Origin: Tyto alba
Taxonomy: Eukaryota > Chordata > Aves > Strigiformes > Tytonidae
DNA: 64,000 nt
Reading direction: 5' to 3'
Assembly (NCBI RefSeq): GCF_018691265.1
Contig: NW_024881316.1
Location: 10,910,819 to 10,974,818 of the forward strand
Each line of letters begins with the position of its first letter. The stretch's first letter is position 1. The notes below the pieces were generated by a model. That model worked only from the letters and a program-made list of their open reading frames with translations. It had not been told where the DNA came from and did not search any database. The translations under genes and the position numbers were made by a program. Below, one piece after another: positions 36,075 to 46,736 of the stretch.

Positions 36075-39000
36075 CAGGTTTTCCATATATGTTTGTGGGG
36101 GAGGGAGGGACAGGAAAAAGAGGAAAACACTGAAGAGCAGATTGTTTATTGTGTTTTGAATTTAAGTTCAAGCAAACAACAAAACCTGTGACATCCAGTC
36201 TTGATTGAGAGATGAATAAATACCTCAGTAGCTCCTCAGGATAAAACAGCACTAGGTCCTTCCTTGTATGAATCACTATATTGGCTAACTCATTAAAATT
36301 AATGGCCTCAGTGACCACCCAAGTTGTATTTTCCTTGTTTCTTTAGAAACTATTAATTTCCTCAGAATTTAAAAACATTTCATTCTGAAAAATAGCTATT
36401 ATACCTGCATGTAAGCTAATATTAAGTATGCACCAATTTAGTTGCATTAAAAACACTGTCAATCAAAAACCAAAGTGTAATTGCCACAGTTAAAGAACAA
36501 CAGTTGTGAATTTATTTTTCATTCTAGTTTTCCTCCACGAAATCAGCCTGTTTTCTTTGGAGAAGAATGAAGAAAGGAAGCCTCAAATATATGGATGTAA
36601 TTACCTTCATTAAAAGCTGACTGAATAGACATTATCCTGTGGGGTCTACTCTCTGTCTCTCTGAGGTAAGTTCCCATGTATTTTTAATGGGAAACTTATT
36701 ACCAATCAAACCTGTATTCTTGCACTGGTACATGAAGGTGGATGTTCTGTACTTTTTCATCATGTTGGGTCTCCTGGGAAGAGCAGCTCATTACAGTGTC
36801 AACTGTCCCTGCCCTTTGCAAAAAGCCCCACCAAGGTCAGATCAAGTGGTGATGGATAAAGGCGAGCTTTAACCCTTGACCTTGACTTTCCTGGTGCTGA
36901 GTGCTAATAAATCTACATTTAGGGGTAGAGTTTTTCTCCCAGCTGCTCTTTGTTTGGGAAAGAGGGTGACATGCTGTCAGACAACAGGTTGCATTTCCTA
37001 GGGCAGTGCTTGGGAAAGGAGGCCTTTCCCCTGCCCCCAGCACAGAGCCCTGTGCTCATTGCGAGAGGATGGCTGTGAATAGGATTTAGGCATCTGGCAG
37101 GGCTCAAGTCACGCAATGGGCTGAGATGTTTTGGGTATACGGGCTCCACAGAAAATGGCAGGGTTTGCTGTGTTCTCTGCTGGAGCCCGTGAGTGAGGCT
37201 GAAACAATTACCTGTGTCGTCTTCAGAATGGTGCTTGAGGTGACCTTCAAGAGGTTAAGACCTTCTAAAAAGGGGTTACCTCCCTGTCACACCCAGTGGG
37301 AACTGGCATTGTCGAGTACTAGGAGGAAACAAGACCTTTGAAAGGCTTCAGAAACCATAAGGATATACTTCAAGAGCAACCTTCAGCTTCCCCCTTGCTC
37401 AGCAGCCTCTTGCCAGGTGACCAGAAAGCCCTTCCCAAAGTTGTTCAGTGCCATTGCTCTACGTGTCCAGGAAGGAGCAACACCAGTGGAGGAAAGGCCT
37501 CTTCTCTTGTCTGCCTTTCTTCCTCCATTCTTCTGCTTAGTTTTCTCAAAATGCTCAGTCTTTCCTTTTTATCCATTCCCATCCTCTTTTCCTCGGCTGT
37601 CTTCAGAGAACGGCAGTGGACTCACTCCATCCCCTGCATCATTTTTCTTAGGAGCTGTAATTCTGCTGGCTCCTAGGTTTCCCAATGGTGAAAAGGGCCA
37701 TTTGGGGCACACCTCCATAGAGATTGGAGAATGAACAAATTAATATCCTGGGCTGGTGCAGTGTGCTTCCAAATACTTTGTTGCTTTTCTGATGAAAAGT
37801 GTTGCACTAAAATTTCCAGTGAATGAAGGCTGCCTGTGGTAAGTGAGGTGGAAAAATTAGCTCCTGCATATCGCTACTCTCAATGGCTCTGGGCATTTCA
37901 GTGCTGTCATCTTCTAGGGAAGTTAAATTGCTTTGTTCCCTGTGTCCAATTAGTTCTATAATCAACTTAGCAGAATGTGGAGCGGGAGTGTGCTGAGATC
38001 TGGTATAGTCATTTTGTCGGAGGATAGGTTCAGATTGATATCAAACTGGGGCAAGGACCCATGAGGGGATCCCAGAACAGAGGGCAGAGATTATACTGAG
38101 CTGATCAGACTTGGAGCCTTTACAGAACGTGGGGCGGGGATTTCTGCACACTGGAGGAGAAATACCAAGCCCAGAAATTAATGATACAAACATTTGGGTT
38201 TTATTAATTTTATGTAAACATTCAAGCTTGACGTCAAAAAAGTCGTCAGTAGTAACACTGAGAGGTGAGCTTTAGAAGTGCTAGGGTTAGCAGGTTAAGT
38301 GCAATGGGCTTCAGTATTGTCCCCTTTGGGCTTTCTGTGAATCAAGGCTTTGTCCTGTATCTGCAATTTGTTTAAACTGATTTATTGTCAGAAACACATT
38401 TAGCTCTTTCTTTCTGGGTTGCTGGTTCTACATAGGATAAATAGCTGAAATGAAACCCTTACCCCTTCTAAATCTCAGTTTGTGCAAACATATTAGAGGA
38501 AGAGTTCACAGCCCTGCAGCCTATCGGCCAGCACTTTGGAAAAGTGAGACCTTTCTTTACAGCTTCTCAGTGGGCAACAGTTCAACATTTGCTTGCATGA
38601 TCAGCCAAGGCTACAACTGATGTCAGAGCAGTTCAATGTGGCACAACACTTTTGCATCCAGAGCAGGCTCTCTGAGGCATCATTGGCTTCATCCTGCTCT
38701 GTCTTTGCATAGATATTCCTGACAAATTCCCATTTGCTCCTTAGATGAGTTCTCTCAAGCCCTGGCATATAGTACAGAGATCAAAACAAAGGCCACATGA
38801 GCAGGTCATCAATCCATAAACCAGAGAAGCAAGAAAGGCCAAGAAGGAAATGGAAATATAATGACCTTCTTCCAATTACACATCTGAAACTGCAGTGTGT
38901 TTTTCTCAACTTTCAGAGTAATCTGTAGAGCAAGGACACATAAAACAAGATGGAGTGTGAATGAATAGAACAAAAGTGTCCTTCTAATGGCAAATGAAAT

Positions 39001-40074
39001 AAAACTATGCCATCATGTCGAGGCATGATTGGCCCAGCTGAGCACTGTGACAGCTGTGTAGTATTGTCATCAAAAGCTTATCCAACTCAAGTATGAAGTC
39101 TTACACTTTTGGCTGAGAAGTAATCTTTTATCTTGCATTCTTCTTCTTTGTGATCTCTTCCTTTGAATTCTGGTTGGTTTGCAAGGAAGATATTTTTTCT
39201 TCATGCCCCTTCACATCCGTCTCATGTTTCCCCTTCTCCTCATTTATGACTGTGTTGTGGGTGCTCAAATTTTGGTGCATTGGGTCTTATGACAGTGCTG
39301 GCCTGTTACTGTATAGTATGTCAGGCTTCTCTGGGGCCATGGGACCCACACCATTGCACATCCCCCATCTCTCTTCTGCTGTGATGGGAAATGGAAATAA
39401 GAAACTTGTGGCTCTACAATTGCACATACAACCTTAGGATCAGGGTGTGATTCAGAGCATTATGTCCAAAGCATGAGACTTGATGGATTTGTCTAAATTC
39501 AGGAACTTTCTGTCATCCTCAGGTTCATCCAGTGTGATACAGGTATTGTGGTGAGTGACAAGTGGTGTGAGCCTACTGCAGCAAAAGAAGGCGAGGGGAA
39601 TAGTTATTTTTTAATGCCCTAGGGGCACCCATTGTCCAGATTACTCCTTTGCCCTCACCCCATATCTCTGCCCTTTAAGGTTCAAGAACTGGTGTGTGTC
39701 CTCAGCATGGCTACAGGAGGGGAAAAATAAACAGGTTTGCTTGTCTCGGCCAGCCATGCTGAAGGCAGACAAACTTTGCACCTTTTGCAGGCAGAATTTA
39801 ATAGTTTCCTCCTTGTAGTCTTCCAAGCAGAAACCTTTACAGAAAAAAGCACGATGATAAGCCAGAGCAGGAGCTCTCTCTGTCTCCCAGGTCAGGGAAA
39901 GGTCACTGCACATTAAATGAATATTGTTGGTGCTTCTGTTACAACAAGGCCTAAACCGTTCAAAGCCAGGCTGCATCATCTGTGGCTGAAAATCATTTGC
40001 AGTGCTGCTTCCTGAGCGGCAGATTGGCTTTCCATTACACAGGCTAATGAGAAAGTGTCACGAGTGGTCTCAGT
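36075..40074. other. Unique sequence, no gene seen
   Basis: Mostly AT-rich. It includes the splice-like junction at 36665/36666 (separate entry). Open frames reach 112 codons without domains. Confidence 0.55.
36640..36671 (+). promoter_or_regulatory. Candidate recursive (zero-exon) splice site
   Basis: A pyrimidine tract (tctactctctgtctctctg) ends in AG at 36664-36665 and is followed at once by GTAAGT (36666-36671), a consensus 5' splice site. CTGAC about 45 bases upstream fits a branch point. AG|GTAAGT after a pyrimidine tract is the layout of recursive splice sites in long vertebrate introns. The G at -3 of the acceptor is unfavourable. One exact 8-mer of this kind is expected by chance in a window this size. 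Confidence 0.25.
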
Positions 40075-40409
40075 AAGAAAGAAAGGAAAGAAAGAAAGGA
40101 AAGAAATAAATGAAGAAAGGAAAGGAAGACAGGAAGAAAGGAAGAAAAGAAGAAAGAAAAAAAGGAAGAAAGAGAGAAAGAGAGAAAGAGAGAAAGAAAG
40201 AGAGAAAGAGAAAAAGAGAGAAAGAAAGAGAGAAAGAGAGAAAGAGAAAGAAAGAGAGAAAGAGAAAGAAAGAGAGAAAGAGAGAGAGAGAGAAAGAGAG
40301 AAAGCAAGAAAGAAAGCAAGAAAGAAAGCAAGAAAGAAAGCAAGAAAACAAGAAAGCAAGAAAGCAAGCAAGAAAGCAAGAAAGCAAGAAAGCAAGAAAG
40401 CAAGAAAGA
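40075..40409. repeat. Long GA-rich purine tract (335 bp)
   Basis: Almost pure purine on the plus strand. It has three sub-blocks: GAAAGGAAA-type with a few interruptions (about 40075-40165), GAGAAAGA-type (about 40166-40303), and GCAAGAAA-type (about 40304-40409), where the regular C marks a separately expanded unit. Its translations on both strands give long open frames of Lys/Arg/Glu or Ser/Leu/Phe repeats that are not genes. Confidence 0.95.
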
Positions 40410-43229
40410 CATTCTCACAACTTGTTCTTTTCTATCTTCAGCCTCAAAGTACTGAACCTGGAAATCAAAGCAATAGGATCAAGAGAACTGGAAGCGAGAC
40501 ATGCTTGTGCTTACATCACTTTCTGACCGCTGTTTGACTAAAGCCCTCAGCTTTAGCTGTTGCCTCCCAAGGGCTGTGTATTGCATGTCCCTGGCACCAT
40601 CAGATAGCGGTTTAGATTTCCCAAGTAAGGGTATAAGTTTTTGAGACTTGCCTTTTTTGCAACACCTCCACCCCACCTCTCCCTGGACAGTCTTGCACAT
40701 AGCCGCCAACAGTAGAGCAAAGTGGCCTCTGATCCCTCCCATCTCATGCCAGTCTGGAGCAAGATTCAGTTCTGGGTCAGAGCAGAAATGAAAAGATGCT
40801 GACCACAAATCAGAGCTCACCACAGAGCCTCCTTTAAGAAACAGTGAGGGAAGGTATCTGACCTTCTGAACGCAACAGCATGGGGAGTCTTACTGGGCTA
40901 GTGTGTCAACAACAGTGCTAAGCTGTTACTTTGCAAACTCTTCTTGGCCATGCAGTGTATCTCTTTTTGCATTTGGATAGCTGAGGGGGCAATACAGTGC
41001 CCTCTGCCCCTTAACCCGCTCTTGTCTCCAATGCAGCTCCACGGAGGAACGGCAGCAGCCTTTGTTATATACTACCACAATGCTGACAGGTCAAAAAGCA
41101 TCATGATCATAAACCATTTATTTCCAGGCTAAGGCCACAGTTTGCAAAGATCGATTTTCCTGCCTTGCATGCTTCCAGGACCCTTCACTAATTGCACTCC
41201 ATTTCCCATGAATGATTGCATTAACTCTGGCTTTCTAAAGACCCCCACTAAAAACACCACACACATAAACGCAGCAGAGTATACCAAAACCTTGGAACAC
41301 GAGCATTCCTCATCTAATTTATTTATTGCCCACTACTGTATATTTTACATTATGTTACAGAGGTTATGGGAGTGAGAAGTTCCTCACTGCTTCCTTCTGG
41401 GTCCAGCCAAACCCAAATGAAGGAAGGACAGCTGCTTTTTCCCTAATGAGAGGTGGGCATGGTAAAGACTTCCCAAATGAAGAATGGGGTGGACAATGGG
41501 CAAAAGGGGCAGCAAGCAGGGAGCATACAGAAGCACGTGAAAGAAGAAGGAAACCTGTCTGTGACGGGGGATCAGGCTTAATGCCAAATCTTGGTGGGAT
41601 TTGTTTGGCTCAGGAAGCCACTGAAAGTTGGACATGGACTGGAGGAATAGGCCTACCTTTGGGAGGGTTGTTTACCAACCTTTCTATTTAATGTTTCACC
41701 CACACAACCTGAATTTTCCCTACTGAAACAATTTACCTATCTTTGAGTTACTATTTCGGTGTTTTATTAAGACTTGATTTGAGAGTCTGCGATACTCTGG
41801 TGTCTTCTGTGTGATGGATTCAACTGGGAGAGAGAGGACATCAGAAGGTCTGCTTCAAGGGTCTGATCTCTTTTGGGCACACACAACCTGGAAAACGGGG
41901 CGTGTTCTTTAGAGGAGGTGGTTGCTATTATCAGCATCACTGAATGAAGAAAATACCCACAGGCACTCTGCCCTACATGTGCTCTCAGGGCTCCTTGGCT
42001 GCCTGTAGGCTCAGGTCCCCAGTTCCCTGAATATTCTTCTGGACCACCACTGCAGTGCCATCTAAATGTCTCACCTGGGCGTCTTTTCGGTGGTGTTGCA
42101 GACCAGTGGCTCACTGGTTCCCAGCCAGATCTCAACCTGGTGAGGAGCCAGAAGATTTCCAGCCCAGACTGAAGGAAGCTCTGGGCCCATGCACCAATTT
42201 TACTGCAACCATGAAATAAGACACACATTCTGAGCCCAGACAGCTAAACTAGATCATTCTTTATGTTTAATCCTCACCAGAGGTCACAGTATATCCAGTA
42301 CATGCGATGATAAATTACAGACTTCAGATGGAAGAATGAAAGTGTCAGAGACCAAAAAGGTGCGCTCTTATCACTGTGCACCTGCCCTTTTCAGCATATG
42401 CCCGATTTTGACTCCCAATCTCATATTTCTTCCAAAAAGCAGCTTTTACCCTAAGGTATCACATAGCTCAGGCTCTGTTCTCCAGAGGAAGTGATTACTA
42501 TTATAAAGTTGGAGGATTATTAAAGAAGGAAGTGTGGAGAATTTCTGTGAAAATGTTCTTGGTCATTGGTAAAAAGTTTGCCTTAATTGGCTGTGAGTGC
42601 TGTTTCAGAAACAGGCTGGTCTAGCAGCGTAAGACTAGCTACAGTCACCTCTCCTTTCTGCAGCAGATACTTGTACTGCAGCATTATGAAAACTGTTAAA
42701 GAAGTAAAAAGGGACAGGGAGGAAACAAGTCAGATATTTAAAGAGAGACCAGAATGAAGTGAGTGACATTGGTGACCCATCTGGTCATCTGAGATTGTGC
42801 TGATGTTGGATTTAAAAGACATTAATACATAGGAATTCTGCACATTAATACACGTTCTACATCTAATTCTAATTAGAGCAGGAATGTTTTCCCCTTTCTA
42901 TTGCACTGCAAGAAGACATAGCCAGACTCTGAGTGCTGTGCCTGACTTCTCACAGGATTTTATAAGGCTGGGTTAACCTGGACACCCATGAAATTGGGGC
43001 CTAGAATTTGGGAGGCAGCCCCTCAACTAATCTTGGCTACCGTGTTACTTAACTTCAAATCTAGAAGAGGCATTGCAACCCATAATAAAGCCCCAGGACT
43101 AACAGTCAGAACAAGTCACAGAGAGGAACATCAATGTGGTTTAAGCTGTCAAAATACTAAACATGAATAATAAGAAGGGATGGTTGAAGGGAGGAAAGCT
43201 AGTAACTTTCAGGGCATAACAACATTTAT
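40410..43229. other. Unique sequence, no gene seen
   Basis: The minus-strand frame at 41767-42228 (153 codons) ends at a stop overlapping AATAAA, but has no domain and no supporting splice sites. Nothing else notable. Confidence 0.5.
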
Positions 43230-43265
43230 GGGTTAGTCCATCTCTGTGGGTTAATCCATCTCTGC
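43230..43265. repeat. Two-unit 18-bp tandem duplication
   Basis: gggttagtccatctctgt is followed by the same unit with two changes. Confidence 0.85.
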
Positions 43266-44536
43266 GGTCTTGTTGGCATTTAAAGCTCCCCTGCCTTTGC
43301 CATAGCATAAGAATGGGGAGGCATGACTGCTCAGAAATAGAAAATATTTCAGCCCCTGGGTTTTGCCTGGTCTGTGTCATTGTCATTAAATAGAAACTGT
43401 TCTTAACAGGCATCTTCAAGAAAAAACTACTGAGTGGGAGAGAGGGAGCTGAGACCTCAGTGGCTTGCCTTCTGGTGCTTCCTCTCTTTCAAGAGTGCAG
43501 ATGTTACTTTCCAGTCGGGTTTAAGAGAGAATTCCTACTGTTTGAGGATGTTGAGAAGATTAAGGGATTAAACAGAAAGGGCTGCATTGCAAGAATTTCT
43601 CTTCCAGCTGGTGCTCAGTTGGGGTAGAAAGTTTTCTGAGATAGAGAGATGCAGATATGTTGTGCATACAGATATATTTGGTCCTCTGATTAATTTAATG
43701 TTAATACAGTGTCATATTTTTCCTTTGGAGAAAATCAGAGTAAGATAATGCCACATGCTGTCAGTCTTAAAAGGAAATCAGTAGAGACAGAGTTGAAGTC
43801 CTCAAATTATTTTTTTCAGGCTTTTGGTTCAGACTCATGACCCTCCTCCCTTCCCCATATAATTCTAACTTTTTTCTTTTAGTTTTATCACAAGTGGCAC
43901 AATTACAAATCTATGGCTGGATGGAGTAGGTGGACTGTGAATTTTCTCTCCCTTTTGCTGGGTTAAGCCCTGCCTTTCAAGTTATTTTACACATAAAGAC
44001 GTTCAGCTGCTCTGATCTTCATGCGCTTTCTCTTGGTTTCTTTAGAATACAAAAGTGAACGGCTCAAGCAATCCAAAGCCCATTGAAGTCAGTGGTCCAT
44101 AAAGATTAGAATGCTTCTTTCTTACTATGTATTTTTGGGAGCAGAGAGTAAGGTGCAGAAGACTGGGTGTATTGGGGAGGAAGAACTGCAGCTGGCCTTT
44201 CCTTTTTGTCAGAAGTTAAAGGATTGCTATTGCACTTTAAAGGTGGTTTGAACTTTAAAAAAACACCTAAAATAAAGAAACATGTAATATTTTTTAATAC
44301 ATTGAACAGGCACCCTGTGCAGTTAAGAAGGGTAGAAGAACAAACCACGAGCTGAATTGACCGATTCCTGTTACATGGGAAACTGTGCAGCTTTTTGCCT
44401 GCTTTTTGGTACAGTATTTTCTCTTCCTTCATTCTGTTCCTATATTTCTTTCTCTGCCTACATTGCCCTGCACTATTTCCACCATGTTCCTTCTTTGGAT
44501 TTATCTTTTCCCCTTCCTTCCACTTTCTGTCTACAG
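43266..44536. other. Unique sequence, no gene seen
   Basis: No repeat or exon recognised until the pyrimidine-rich tract at about 44505-44534. Confidence 0.5.
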
Positions 44537-44556
44537 GGAGTGACCAAGGAAGCCTG
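44537..44556 (+). other. Candidate 20-nt microexon
   Basis: The 20 bases are bounded by strong splice signals. Upstream is a long pyrimidine tract (ttatcttttccccttccttc, then cactttctgtctacag). Downstream is CTG|GTAAGG. The exon (20 nt) is not a multiple of three, so inclusion would shift a coding frame, or it may belong to a non-coding RNA. There is no transcript evidence here. Confidence 0.25.
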
Positions 44557-45088
44557 GTAAGGACATTACCCTGTTCCCTGGCCTCAGTTTAAACATTGCT
44601 TAACACTGTGGACACACCATTAACCTAATCAGCCTTCACTCCCTTCTTCCATCAGAATCACATTCCTCCTATGGTCGTTTTATTTTATAAATCTGATTTT
44701 CTGGGATAGGAACCTTCAGAATTGTAAAATTTGTCTGCCAATGAAACAAAATGAGTTCTTATCCCTTCTAAGTGCCTTGAAGAGGGATTGTAAGGGCTGG
44801 TTCAGTCTCTGCTCAATTACTTATACAATTACAGAAGCAGTAGTCAGGAAAAGGAGAAAAAATATCACATATTCTCTGTACAAGTCACTCATCTTTTATA
44901 GTCATTTACCCTTTTTTTCTTAATCGAAAAAAAATCACCAGCACAGTCATTCTTTTCTGTTATCTTGGTAACCACAACAAAGCCCTTACAGATCCATGTG
45001 ATCATGTAACTTGAACTGGGGATGACTTAAACCAAGAAAATGAAGGAAATTCACAGTTATCCCACCATGCCTTTTTCAACTAGTATTT
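44557..45088. other. Unique sequence, no gene seen
   Basis: AT-rich flank of the microexon candidate, with no gene or repeat recognised. Confidence 0.5.
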
Positions 45089-45538
45089 TTGGGGGGTTGG
45101 GTGTTTTTAATGAAAATTGCCAGAGTTGCAAAGCCATTAATACTTTTATGTTTATTGATATCATCCATGCTGTTGTGGACAGTAGCAGTGCAAGTTCTTC
45201 AGGGACCCATAGATGCCTTCTTCTCCAACCCCACCCATTACAGCAGTCAAGTAATAAATGAACTGGCTCCTCACGTTAATTTAGCGTTGGTTTGTGACTT
45301 ACATTTTCAAGGATGCTTTATCAGCCTCCCAGCCTCCTTACCAGCACTCAGACCCCCCCAGTCCTGCTCCTGTGCCTCCCTGCTCGCAGCCCCTGGGGCT
45401 GCAGCAGCCCCCCGGCCAGCTGGAGGGTCCCAGCTGGTGTGCTGCCTCGCTGCAGTCGCTCAGAGCATCACAGCCTCTGCTCCGCCTGCCCCAGAGCACA
45501 AGGGTTGTCACTCAGGGAGGATTGACACGAGCTATTAG
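45089..45538 (+). CDS. Open frame of 149 codons, unknown, weak
   Basis: An unrecognised frame. From residue 9, MKIARVAKP is followed by a strongly hydrophobic stretch (LILLCLLISSMLLWTVAVQV) that would suit a signal anchor, then GPIDAFFSNPTHYSSQ. The last 60 residues come from a GC-rich patch (about 45320-45500) and are Ala/Pro/Ser-rich, which looks like composition. There is no family resemblance, no upstream promoter signal, and no splice evidence. I list it because the hydrophobic segment gives it a protein-like start; chance is the likeliest explanation. Confidence 0.12.
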   Translation: MGGWVFLMKIARVAKPLILLCLLISSMLLWTVAVQVLQGPIDAFFSNPTHYSSQVINELAPHVNLALVCDLHFQGCFISLPASLPALRPPQSCSCASLLAAPGAAAAPRPAGGSQLVCCLAAVAQSITASAPPAPEHKGCHSGRIDTSY

Positions 45539-46714
45539 TTGTGATGGACGCACACTTGACTAGTTCTGATAGTGGTATTTTCTTTCAGGCTGTGACATTA
45601 TTTGAACAGATCATCTTTGTTTAGCACTTACCGTACTCTCATTTGTCAAACAGTTCTCTCAAAATAACGTGACTGTAAGAAGTTCCCAAATATGCCTGTG
45701 TTTGAAGCAAGTTCTCTGCTTTTCAGTCCTTCACGTGCCACTATTAAGAATCCAAACACTTTTGTGGAAATGAAGTTTGGAAAAAGTTACTTCCCTGCTT
45801 GAGTGTGGATACTCAATAGGATTTTCCTTATTGCTCTTACCTGCTGGTGTCATGTACAGGAACTGAAGCTTAGTCAGAGCTCTGACTGTTGCCTAGATTT
45901 TATGTCAGCTCCTTTGGGTGAATGAGGTTCCTGGAGGAGACATAACAACCTGGGGAAAAAGGGATTATCTATGTAGATCCCTCTGTGGACCATGCTCTAG
46001 GTCTCTGAAAAATCACCCACATTTTCTTCTTTCTGCAAGCATGGTGGGATGAGCATAGCCCAAGCAAACTTCGGAGCCATGTGGTATCAATGGACAGAGC
46101 AAGGAAGTTGGAGCCATGTAGAAGTGCAGTCTTCTATATGTAGGGCTCAGTACTTACCAGTGCATGCATATTCTGTGCTGAAATACAGATATAAGACAAT
46201 AGTGCTACTGTAAGCTGGAAGCAGTGGAAGATCAGAGAAGTGACTGCCTGTGAGTACAATATATATCTTGTGGTGCCACAGTTCAGGAAAGAAACAACTA
46301 ACAACCCTTTTAGGAGCAGAAAAACAAGTTAACATATTGCTGCTGTTCACTGTGTATATCCGTAATCACAAACTCACAGGAGTTATGTGGATATACAGAA
46401 TGGAAACCAGCTAAAGGTAGCATAATTCTTTTTCATGCCCAGACAGGTAATTATCCTCTCACTTTTTAGATAAATAATGCTTTTGAACATGTCAGAGAGC
46501 TGGAAATGAAAAATATTTTCAAGATTAAAGGGAGTTAGAAATGTTTATGCATTTTTTTTTTAATCTTAAACCCCTTCCCCAACCCCCTCCCCAAATACCT
46601 CCAGTTCATTTCAAGTCCCAAAGAATTTCTTTTTCCTGTTGGCTGATGGAGGACTGCTAGAGGACACCTACAGCAATTCAAAGCAGGACTGTCACCAGCA
46701 ATATATAAGATCAG
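45539..46714. other. Unique sequence, no gene seen
   Basis: No exon or repeat recognised apart from a short T-run near 46552. Confidence 0.5.
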
Positions 46715-46736
46715 CTGTGGTTTTGTTTAGGTGAGT
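46715..46736 (+). promoter_or_regulatory. Weak candidate recursive splice site
   Basis: ctgtggttttgtttag is followed directly by GTGAGT (46731-46736). The tract is only moderately pyrimidine-rich, so this is weaker than the 36665 site. Confidence 0.15.

Noticed and set aside
40055..40537. Long open frames of Lys/Arg/Glu (plus) and Ser/Leu/Phe (minus)
   Set aside because: They are direct translations of the purine repeat tract. Every frame on both strands is open because stop codons cannot occur in these units.
41767..42228. 153-codon minus frame ending at a stop that overlaps AATAAA, considered as a small gene or LTR
   Set aside because: No domain, no TATA box or terminal TG/CA with duplication, and no acceptor upstream. 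The AATAAA alone is weak evidence.
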